This document shows, piece by piece, positions 50,465 to 60,769 of a stretch of 64,000 bases of DNA (position 1 is its first letter; each line of letters begins with the position of its first letter). Origin of the DNA: Cardinalis cardinalis. Lineage: Eukaryota > Chordata > Aves > Passeriformes > Cardinalidae. The stretch covers positions 6,688,808-6,752,807 of the forward strand of contig JACDOX010000017.1 in NCBI GenBank assembly GCA_014549065.1. The letters are read 5' to 3'. The translations under genes were made by a program, and so were the position numbers. The notes under the pieces are model-generated. The model saw nothing but the letters and a program-made list of their open reading frames with translations. It searched no databases and had not been told where the DNA came from.

Positions 50465-51284
50465 CAGTTCAGTTGCCTCAGTGAAGATGTGCAGTTTTAG
50501 CATTTTCAATGCAAACACATTCTTTTGCACAGATTCACAAATTAACTTAGAGACAAATTCTCTCAACAAAGATACTAATCTGTCTATACAAATAAGAAAA
50601 TACACAAGCAAATCTAGGGGTGGATTTTCTAAGCTTGACCTCTAGGATTAATCTGAATTGTTTGTTTCAAGCATGAGTAATTTTGAAAGAGCAGCCTTTT
50701 AAGCCAGATCTNTTTTTTCCTCTTGAGCACTTAATAGTACAGGAACAAAAAAAAATCACCTAGATGGTTCACATCTAGCTAAGCAACATGTAGAAAAACC
50801 CCCTTAGATGAAGATAAGCAAAAACGTTATTTTATTTTCTCNCTGAAACTAAGATGTTGCTATCAAACATTTTGTTCAGTACTGAAATTATCTCCCTGTT
50901 ATNATAACCACTAAAACCAGTAAAATAGCACAACTCTTGATACATCTGTATCACTAGATCACACACCAGCAGGTTCTGACAAAAAGCTGACTAAAAGATG
51001 CCATTATAAGTATTGGTATTTTCATAACANTGCCCTATTAAGAATTGTTTATCCATATTCAACACTGCAAGGCAATGCCTTTAGCTTATGGATTTTTAGA
51101 CAGTACTAAAAATACACGTGATCTACTTTAACACAACGCCTATAGGTGTAGCATAATAATTCTTGAGAGCATACTTATGAGAGTTCAGTATTTATATTAT
51201 TGATGTGTTCCTAGGCAGAAGACGTATAAAGTATTTAAGTGATACTTAGCATATCTGTAACAAGGGGAGAGCAGATCTCCCCCT

Positions 51285-51565
51285 GCCCTGGCGCCGGGGG
51301 AAAGCAGATGAAGAGCACAAGGTGCGGGAAAGCACGGAGTGGCACCGCCGTGGTTGCACTGCCTAAGGCGAGGCGCAAGTCCAGCGGAGCGGTGGCAGCG
51401 GGCGCCTCCTCGCTGCGCAGGCTGAGCCCGGCTCCCTGCAGCCGGGCCGGGCAGGGGCGCCGCGCTCGGACCCCCGTCCNTCCCCGCGTGGCCCGGCTGC
51501 TGGAACGCAGCTCTGCGCCCGAGCATTCGCTCCACGCTGAGCCTGCGCAGGGGGAGCGCCTGGAA
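51285..51565. promoter_or_regulatory. CpG island inside the apparent ZCCHC24 3' UTR
   Basis: I count about 32 CpGs in some 280 bases, abruptly bounded by A+T-rich DNA. It contains two TGCGCA cores (51414-51419 and 51544-51549), which resemble NRF1 half-sites. They are part of a 15-nt inverted repeat with one mismatch (arms 51413-51427 and 51536-51550). Its position nearly 3 kb after the ZCCHC24 stop is unusual for a 3' UTR. It could be a promoter for a downstream or antisense transcript, a recent G+C-rich insertion, or a biased-gene-conversion hotspot. Open frames on both strands resemble no known protein. Confidence 0.65.
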
Positions 51566-52078
51566 CAACANCCACATAATTGTGTCTAACAGCTTNTGAC
51601 CGCTGGGTTTTAGTTAGTGGCACAGAAGGGACAGTTCTAAATTTTNATTTCAAAGGAAAGAAAGGATGATTGATTACAAAATATAGATTACTTCTACTGC
51701 CCCCCTCCCCACACAAAAGGAATTCACCCATAGATGTAACCAGCTCCTTCCAAATCAGAAAAAAAAGTAAAGGTGCAGATTTTTGATGGGAAAAAATGAG
51801 GAATTGATTTATTTTTNAAATTTTAGTGACTGCTCTCTGATGTTCTCTGACTAGCTCTGCATTGAGAGCATCAGCTAGCAATTGTTGAAGGCATTAGTAG
51901 ACANTATTGGCAGGAGTGAAGCAAGCATCAACAAAAAGAGTTTTAAATCAATACAGGCCTCCCTAAACTGAGTATTCTTTAGGGGTATACCTGAGAGCAG
52001 TTTGGCTCTGTGCATTTATTTGGCAAACTGGATTTTAAACCTCAGATGCTTGCTGTTGACAGCCCACCAATATATTCT

Positions 52079-52175
52079 GTCCTTTTTTTTTAATTTTCAC
52101 CTTTTTGAGATTTTTTTTAAACTTCTATTTATTTCTTTAAAACCTGCAACAAAAACCAACCAAACAAATAAACAC
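52079..52175. repeat. T-rich then A-rich low-complexity block in the 3' UTR
   Basis: T-rich sequence (CCTTTTTTTTTTAATTTTCA onward) switches to A/C-rich sequence containing AATAAA at 52167-52172. Complementary T- and A-rich halves could pair in RNA. The hexamer here is likely fortuitous. Confidence 0.6.
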
Positions 52176-52839
52176 CCCACAATTTGCTTCATGAGTTGGT
52201 CATAACATTTCATATCGAATTTGGCATTGGCACACCTCTGGAAAAATGCTTGAGGAATTTGAAATGTGTGTCATAGGTTTTTAGCTGCTTTAACCCAATG
52301 AGGCTACAATGAAGTTATTACAAATACTTCATTTAAAGGTGATGAAGAAATATCCTAGTAGTTTAAAGGATGGCCCCATTTTAGCCAGTTCCTACTGCTG
52401 CTAAAACAGATGTAAAATTATGCCACACAAGCAAAGTTTGAGGCATTTTTGTCTCAAAGTTGCTATTTAATTTCAGATAAATACACAAGAGTATATATTC
52501 TTTCTGGAAATAGGTGTATTTTGAAGTTCCCCATTATATGGGACTTAGTTTTTAAACAAAAAATGTGAAGTTACATATATCTGAAAGAAGCCTTATACCT
52601 AGAAGTATTATCTACATTTTACCTTTCTATGTAACATGAAATTTAGATTCTACATGGATTGTATACCTGTGACACTCTAGTATTTTTTAAAAAAACCCAA
52701 AACCTACTTGAAACATTAAAAGTATAGAGCTTTTGGAAATGTCAGACTCCACAGACTTGTGGTCTTTGTCCTGCAGTCACATAGAAGATTTTTTTTTGTT
52801 CTATTCTGGATCCTAAGAGTTGTCCACTGAACAGTAAGC

Positions 52840-52845
52840 AATAAA
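52840..52845 (+). promoter_or_regulatory. ZCCHC24: Candidate internal poly(A) signal
   Basis: AATAAA in context GCAATAAATC, about 4.4 kb after the stop. A T-rich sequence (ACGTGTTTTTC) follows within 15 nt. A further AATAAA at 52167-52172 sits in an A/C-rich tract and has a weaker downstream context. Both are candidates only. Confidence 0.3.
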
Positions 52846-53495
52846 TCATCAACACGTGTTTTTCNAGTTAAGTAGATAGACATATATTTTCCACTGGCCT
52901 TTGCCAACATATTTTAAAATGTGATTGAACTATCCCCATAGAAAAATCATTCTTTCAGATATCACTCCACTCCCAAGTGGGCTTCCACCCATATCTCTTT
53001 CTTATCTGCAAAACCAGTGCTGTCCATTGAGGTTGCTATATCGCTCAAGTGCTCAGAGGGCTGTTTGAGATCTTAGATATAGGGATGATGGATTGTGTTT
53101 CTAGGATGAAATTCAAAGGGACAATCGTGTGCAGTTACTAGCTCTAGATGATTGATATAAATGTTTACCCCTGTATGAAGTATTTTACAGTTTTACTTGC
53201 AGATGTGTATTTATCTTGAGTTATACTTGACGTAGAGTTTCTTTCAATTTTTTTTTTAATACTATGTGTGTATTTTGGAAACGTTTTTAGATGTTAAAAT
53301 TTTTGAATGGTTACAAATATTTCTTATAATACTGAATTGTTATCTGGAAACTCTTTGCAGTAACTTTTTTGTATATATTTGAGGGCCTTTTTAAAAAAGT
53401 ATTGTTTGTTTTTTGGGCAAAGTTTTTACAATTGGGAAGCTTTCAGAAGGGCCTTCCTCTCAACTAGGATACTAACAGAGGTAAGAGTTTTCTTA

Positions 53496-53515
53496 AGTAT
53501 TTTGCAGTATTTTGC
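53496..53515. repeat. 10-bp exact tandem duplication in the 3' UTR
   Basis: AGTATTTTGC is present twice in a row. The duplication junction creates the seed match CAGTATT at 53505-53511, discussed under findings. Confidence 0.9.
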
Positions 53516-54506
53516 AGAACTAAGGATGTATCCTCAAGAAAATATTTATGGAAATAATTTACTTTTTTTTTACAATGCTTTTGTCTGTATAAAGTATGCA
53601 ACAGAACTACATTAAGAAGGAAATATTGTCTACATAAAATATTATATGAAAGTTGGTACATAATTCTGACAAAAAACCTTGCAATTCTTTAAGCCATATT
53701 GTTTTTGTTATCCTTGGATGAAAATATCAGTATTAAGTAACCAGTGTATTATTCAAGTGCTTAGACTTATATGAAAATGCTTATACGGTTTATTTATGTG
53801 TATTTGGGGAACGAGTGCTAGAAAAGCTATCACTAGACATGTAGCAAGTGAGGAGCAAATATCAGTATACTGTCACTTTATGGCCTTGTGAGAGACACAC
53901 CGGTGTTGAAAGCACCGTGGCGACTCAGCTTTCAGGAACTCCGAAGCACAAGTGGTGGGTTTCAAATGGTGGCTCCTTCCTTCCCCATAACTNGAGGGGA
54001 AGAAAGTTGGTTGGGACACTGTTTAACTTGACTTTCACAACTCTTTGCAGACTGTGAGCTCAGCTATGCAGTATCATCTACAGCAATAATATCAATCAAA
54101 GGATGTAAGAGAAAAGGATTGAAGTAGATTATTGTAGGGGTTTACGTTTATTTTAATTAGAACTCATAGCAATATAGAATATGCATGTGCACGTATTCGA
54201 AGCATTTTACACTTTACATTTCATATAGTTTGATTATATTATGAAGGATTGAGTTTTTAGTTTGATATTTTACCATGCTAAAATGGGAGGTCTGCCCAGC
54301 CCTATACTGGATTCTTGTTTCCTTTAAAAGGTTATTTAGTACAGCACTCACTGCATTGNGTAATAGTGCTAAAACTAACACTATTTTATGAATTTCTTCA
54401 GCTTTAAAAAAAATTAACCTAATGATTATTACATTTGTTTAACTGTACCCACTGACCTTGTCAGATTCAGTTGGCAAATTGTGTAATTTCTTTTTCTGTA
54501 ACTGTT

Positions 54507-54512
54507 AATAAA
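54507..54512 (+). promoter_or_regulatory. ZCCHC24: Candidate distal poly(A) signal of ZCCHC24
   Basis: AATAAA in the context CTGTTAATAAACTTGTACAG, about 6.1 kb past the stop, at the end of a T-rich, UTR-like stretch. It lies 225 nt before the ATTAAA at 54732, so two alternative distal ends are possible. Confidence 0.45.
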
Positions 54513-54731
54513 CTTGTACAGCTAAAACAAACAAAACCTATGGACAAAGGCCTCAGAGGTACCAGTTCTGTTTCAGCAATCAAGATGAGAGCTTGCTCAT
54601 CTGGTGACTGTGTTGCTACCNAGACTGTAAAATCTCTGTTGTGGATTGTCCATAAAATGGCATTCCGACATGTGCCTTATTTGCTGGATAGTATACAGCT
54701 TTCCTCTAGTATTCTAGCATTTTAATGCTGT

Positions 54732-54737
54732 ATTAAA
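54732..54737 (+). promoter_or_regulatory. ZCCHC24: Likely most distal poly(A) signal of ZCCHC24
   Basis: ATTAAA is followed by an A-rich potential cleavage region (GCAAAAAAACC) and then a G/T-rich element (GAGTGTGGCATGGTTTTC) about 20-40 nt downstream, the classic layout of a vertebrate cleavage site. Sequence character changes to mixed composition just beyond it. I take this as the distal transcript end. Confidence 0.5.
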
Positions 54738-57198
54738 GTATTGCAAAAAAACCAACAAGAGTGTGGCATGGTTTTCTTGAACATTCCTTCCTTTGACAAC
54801 TTACTCCCAGCTGCAGTGGGTTCCTGGCTACGGCGTGGCCAGCCACAGTCTGGTGCCTGAGGAGCAAACCTGCCCTACCACAGCCATGACCCAGACCATG
54901 GGAAGAAGATTTTCTCCACTGCAGTGAGTGCCTCTGCTGCAAGGAGCCTGGTCACATCAGGGTGACAGCTCTGCGCTGATAGAGGGACNCCTCGGGTTAA
55001 TGGTGCCAGCTCCTGTTTTTAACAGCCTATTCCTTCTCAAGGAAAACCTTCTATAATCAAAATACACTTGTAGCCTTTGGTTGAATAGGNAAGTTTATGT
55101 GCCAGAAAGTTGCTGTACTGAAAAATAACATTCATCATTCTTTNCAAACACAAGAAATTAGCAAGAACTAGACCTACTAAATGCTTGTTGTATATTAGCA
55201 ANGCTCTTCTCACACTCCCAGCCAAAGTTCAGTGGCAAGTACTTTTCTCTCAAGACTGACNATACTGTAGTGATTGGAAGTCAAAATAAGGGTGTCAAGA
55301 AATTAGCTGGATTTTAGGTATCCTGCCTCTAACATAAGAGATCGCCTTCATTTAAAACAAGCAGAAAAATTTTATTAGACACACCTGCACACATTTTTTT
55401 ATGTCTGATCATTCCTAAAAAACACACTGCAGATTTGCCACTTGGAGATCTTCACCACATTGACACCATTTCTACCACATAGCAAATCTGATTTCTGGTT
55501 TTGAGTCCTCATTCAGTCCACATGAGAGCAAGCAAAAACATATCTGCATTTGTGCATTGTTAGGCAATGGTGGAAGAAGAGGTTGACAAGGAATTGTACA
55601 ATTCTGAAGCCTTGAAAACAGTGACTATTTCATCAAATGGTGAAAGACATCCCCAGCTGAGCCCCATGGAAAGGGAAAACACGTATTCAGAACTTGTTGG
55701 TAAATTTTTTTTTNAAAAATAAAACATACTTCACTTCTTCACTTAAAATTTGGCTACAGCACTTTCCCATAGCAAACACAAGCCACAAAGCCAAGCTCAG
55801 AACTGAAATACATCTTTCTTTTTACAGAAAACCTGGGGCTTCCCAAAAAACCCACAAACACCTCAGATTTAGCACTCAACTGAGACAAGAAAACATGCTG
55901 AGTAGAACCAAAAAGTCTTAGCTCCCTATTACCACATTTTCTATGATTCCTCAAAGAAATAACCTTTTCATATTTAAAACAAAAGTAGATGAACACAAAA
56001 TATATGGCATCAACAAAAACAAACAACTGTTCCATCATTTTCATTGCCGAAGCCTTTCCCCTTCTTGCTCTGTGCAAATGAGGTCAAGAGACAATGCAAC
56101 AACCTGCTTGCAATGGAAGGGCCAAATGATTCCCACTACAGGAGAATAATAGTGCTTTCATTAACAGGGATTTCATATAATACTGATACTTCAAAATAAA
56201 AAGCTATTTCATTATTCTTAAATGAAAACCCATTTAAACAGCACACCAAGGCTCCTACTTCTCGTGTTAGTTACATCACACCAGAAGCTTCTCCTCAGAT
56301 CCTCCCACTGTATAGCAGGAGTACAGACTAGACCTAAAATTCCAACTAGGAAGGGGAATATTCACTGCCATATAACACAGTCAAATGTTTAAAAGGCTGC
56401 TCATGTCTCCATACCTCTCTGCAAAAGTCGGTANACAAAAGATGTTGGCAAGGAAAAAGGAACCCAAAGCACCAATGGCTGAATGCTGACAGCCAGGTCT
56501 TTCCACTAAGAACTAAAGAAACNTCTTAACTGGAACATATAAAATTCTTACTCTTGATCAGTATATGTAGTTTGTGATCCTGAAAAATAGAATGTAACAT
56601 TTAGGTTTGCTTTTCTCTAGTGTTCACCTTCTGGACTTGGAAAAACAGATCATTTGTCAGCTCCTGCGTGGGGACAACCAGCACTCCTACTTATCAAGCA
56701 CTTCTGTTTTACTGAAAGTAATGTAATTGCTCTTCCTCACCATCTGTATCTCAAACACATTTCAGATAACCAAACCCAGAAAACTGGTCATTATACCAAA
56801 ACTGCAAAACCTCATTCATACAACTTAGATTAATACCTCTCACAATCNTTTTGCAAGTTTTGTAAGACATTTTGTAAATGAATATGCTGAGAAACACCTA
56901 CCTCAGTCAGCCTTTATGGGGTCTTTATCCAAAGGGCCAAGACTGAAGCAGAGGCAATTGCAGTTGTGAGGTGTTGGAGCATCCCTGATGTGCAGCCCAG
57001 GGTAGCAGAGGCAGCCAGCACTGCTGTGGAAGAGAACAGAGCACTGTGAGACAGCCCTGGGTACAGGATTGCCCAGGCACACGGCTCCAGAGCCGATGAG
57101 ACCAGGAGCAGCAGTAACCATGGGCATTCTTTGAAAGCGTTACTACTATGCCATGAGCTTAGCTAAATGAAAGTACAGTCATCATAAAGGTTTTCCTC

Positions 57199-57214
57199 TT
57201 TTTTTTTTTTTTTT
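57199..57214. repeat. T16 homopolymer
   Basis: An uninterrupted run of 16 T. On the minus strand it would be an A16 tail, but the sequence upstream of it on that strand does not resemble a SINE or processed pseudogene that I know. Confidence 0.85.
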
Positions 57215-60200
57215 GATAAGAGGTAAAAAGGGACCTTACATGCCCAGCTTACCCAACCACACTCCATGCCTACAAAGAAAGCAAATCATAGCCAAATGCT
57301 TTATGTATATTTTAAGGGGAGTAAGGTGTAAGCCAAAGATTTTCTTGTAATCACCACTCTAGTTTCCTGTTCACCAGCTGAGGCCAGAGAAGAGAATGCC
57401 AAAACACCATAAGAAAGCTTTCTCTTAGACAATTTCTGAACACATCAAAGCAGCAGGTATGGGAAATCTAACACTAGCCAGCTTTCCATTAAGTTTCCTT
57501 AGAGTTTGGCAACATAAGGAGGTACAACTCAAAGGATTTCCAAGGAACCAGACATACTTGATTTCACCCAGCAAAACTTGAAGGAATACTACAGGAAAAC
57601 ACTGCAGAAATAGTAGGAAGCAAGACCTCAAAACTCCCTGCTTACAAATAAAATAATGATAAATGGACAAATAACACTAGCACAGGAAAAAAAATACCTC
57701 TGCTGAGTACCCTCAGGTCAAAATTCAGAGAGTTGAAACACACAGCCCCTGAAAAGGGCCTCCTTTGTCTCTGCCTCACTTATATTGGCTACCAGCCCTG
57801 ATTGCTGAGGGCTCCATCTGTGCTGGCCAGCTGTGTGGGGGGTGGGAAAGGGATGGAGGGGAATGGGGGCGGGCACCAGCTCCTCCACAGGTGCAAGCGC
57901 TTCCTGCCTGGCTGTGCCTGCTGCAGCACAAACCCAAGAGCCTCTCCAACAGGGCTACAGGAAGAAAGAGCACAGNCATCAGTGCCACCAACAGGAATCT
58001 TCACAGGCCGCTGGGAGGCAAAGGATAGCTCAGTTCACATCTAGGAGAGACAACTCTTCTTTTAATGTTCGCAGGANTTGAAAGATCAACACAGTTAACG
58101 CTTCCACAGCTGTAGAAATTTCACTAAGGGATATACACAAGTAAACTCCACTACACAGAATCTTGAATAGAACAGTTGAAATCAATCAATTAAAATTGAT
58201 TCCAACATGCCCTTCTAANGCCTCTGAATGTCTTTGGCAATTTGTGAACACAAAGCAATTACACACAGCAGCTAATACCTTGCCCAGCTACTAAAGTGTG
58301 GTTACTTCTTTGGATACTTGGCTACACATATTTTTTCATTTCTTTAATTAAACTGAAGCAAAAGTGTCTGAGTTAAATAAAGACAACCACTCACACCAAC
58401 ATGTTCCAGGATTTGAAGGAATGAAACTAGGTTTATTAAGCTGGGAGATGAACAGTAATGCACTGATGCAGAGTAGCAAAAGCAAAACCAGACACAAGTA
58501 GCAGCTGAGTCCCTGATGCTCAGTGAAAGACACCCCAAATGGTGCATATTGAGTAACAGGTTTTAAATTAGCTACTAATAGTCAGGAATAAGTGTGTTGT
58601 GTTATTTTGGATTGTTCAACTCAAAGTCATAATATTTTAAAAAANGAGACAAACAGACGATTTGCAAGTAGGAACAAGAAAAGAAAGAGAAAACATCGTT
58701 ATATAATCCTTATCACTTTAGAAGGACAAAACAGAAATAAAAAAATATCAGGAATTATGAAATGAAAGAAATTATTTCCTTGTGAAAGGCATCTGTGCAC
58801 TGGGCCTCCATCTTCTGGAAAAGACATCATTAAAGGCAGATATGTTAGTATCCCNCAATAAAATAAATGACACAAATGAGGGAAGAAATATTAATTGCTT
58901 CTACAACTCTCCTAAAAAAAAGGGAATTTTGGATACAAACATCTGAGGTAATATAATTAAAACAAAAATTTCACACAGCAGACTGAAATGCATAGTCATG
59001 GGATATTCTAGCTGTCAAAAGAATAAATGAGATNAAAACCAACTACTAAACCACATTAAAAAAAAAATTAAACTCTGCAAGGGTTATTAACCACGAAGCT
59101 ATGACCCTGCTCAGGAAGTCCCAAAGCACAGAAGCCGCCAGCAGCAAGAGATGNCGCCAACAGAAGGTTGACTGCCTGTGGTTCGTATCTTTTCCCTCAC
59201 TAAACTGCTGTAGGAAAGAGGATATCTGAGTAGGTGCTAGTCTGATTGTTGTCTGGCCCAAGGATTATTTTTTTGTGTGACATTGGGAGCTGCAATATGT
59301 GAATGTAAACATACTTCAGCCCCATAGGTAAGGAAATATGTGGCACCCAGCAGGCACCTGACAGCTGCTGGGGAAGCCTCAAGCAGACATGCCCAGGGAA
59401 ATACCTGTGAGTTCTCCAGCATTCATGCTCTGAAAGAAGACCTTGCAACTCACCTATGCTCACGCCTAGTTGGGCTAATTGGCAGGAAACTAATTGAAAA
59501 CTACCGTAATTTGTAGTCTCCAACAGAATATTGCACAACTGTAGCAAATTTTTTTTGTTTGGGTTTAATTTTTTAAAAATTCCTTGCATACAGTATTTTT
59601 TAAAAAGCTATTNCTAATTAGCTGTATTTAAAGCTATTTTAAATGCATCTATACTCTGCACTCCTGTTTGCTGGGCCACATCACCACTGTTGCTCTCCAA
59701 GTGGCAAGGACAGGGTTTAGCCCTTGCTTGGCCTTACCATATGGTTTTCTGGGGTCACAAAAGAATTTACTGCGCCAAGGAAAATTTCTAAGAGGTGTTT
59801 AATCACCTCTTAGCATCCAAAAGGTCCAGTAAATGGAGCTCATAACAATGAGGNTAGAGGCTCTGGCTGAGCCATGCACAGTGTCACCATGGGAGGCAGC
59901 CAGGCTGAGCTGGGCTCCCACAGCGGTTCCAGCCGCGCTGTGCTCAGCCCTCCTGGCCAGCCCCGAGCCACAGCCAAGGACACCCTGAACTGACAAGGAG
60001 GTTGGTCAGCCTGCACCCATGTTTCCCCATCTACTGATTTTAAGCATTTTACTCCAAGGGTGCAGCTTCACACCCAGGAGCTGCAGGAAANGCATGAGAT
60101 GTGCATGTTTGGATTGAGAAAAGCTTTATTTTTCTGCCATAATATCTCTGCATGCATATCTCTATGTATGGAGGAAATGGCAGTCTGAGGTAGACAGAAA

Positions 60201-60739
60201 TATTCAGACCAAAGAAGACAGATCAGGAGGCTTTTGTAAAATAAATGTAGCCAAGTGAAGAAAGTGACCTTTTCCTCCGCTGATTTCCTTCCTGCACTGA
60301 ACTCTGTGCACCTCTTTGAAAGAATTTAGCACAAGAGAAGAAACAACAGGGTCTCAAATAAGGCTTTACAGTCCTAGCAAAGGGGAAATTCAGCCTGAGG
60401 TGTGTGTGATTTGCTCTCTCAAGGACTCTAGGTGTGAAGTAAATCTTAGATTTTTTTTAAAATAAAATTTAATGCACTTCATAAACTTATTCTTCCCTTC
60501 AACACCTTACCAGTAAATCTGCCTGATTTTAGCTTTCTAAATATGATAAGTCAGAGAAATTTGTCACCTGGGTTCTTTTCGTAAAGATAGACAATAGAGC
60601 AGGTAGTGATGGGCATATAAGCCTCTCTTTCACCCTGGCACATATTCTGGTTTTCTTAAGAGTTAAAAAAGACACTTTTTTCTTAGTGCAGATACTGTCT
60701 AGTCTCCAGCATGTAACCAATNGCCTTTGGGGACATCTA

Positions 60740-60769
60740 AGAAAGAAAAAGAAAAAGAAAAAAGAAATC
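60740..60769. repeat. (GAAAAA)n-type simple repeat
   Basis: Short irregular GAAA / GAAAAA repeats in intergenic DNA between ZCCHC24 and the convergent gene. Confidence 0.8.

Larger units (their letters stand above)
48419..54760 (+). other. ZCCHC24: ZCCHC24 candidate long 3' UTR
   Basis: No splice evidence or coding sequence interrupts this A/U-rich stretch after the stop. It contains poly(A) hexamers at 50459-50464, 52167-52172, 52840-52845, 54507-54512 (all AATAAA) and 54732-54737 (ATTAAA). The last is followed by a G/T-rich element, so I place the distal end near 54760. AUUUA pentamers occur, for example in GTATTTATC near 53207-53215 and TTTATTTATG near 53790-53799. Embedded features are a MIR SINE (about 50155-50375), a CpG island (about 51285-51565) and miRNA-type seed matches. 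The extent is inferred: a proximal signal could end most transcripts earlier, and the part beyond the CpG island could belong to a separate transcript. Confidence 0.6.

Noticed and set aside
51197..51881. Open frames on both strands over the 3' UTR CpG island
   Set aside because: They are stop-poor because of base composition, contain ambiguous codons, and show no protein similarity that I recognise on either strand.
55371..55376. Minus-strand AATAAA as a more distal end for the convergent gene
   Set aside because: It would require an additional 8.4-kb UTR past the strong signal at 63782, and the sequence between does not look like a continuous UTR. Single hexamers are common by chance.
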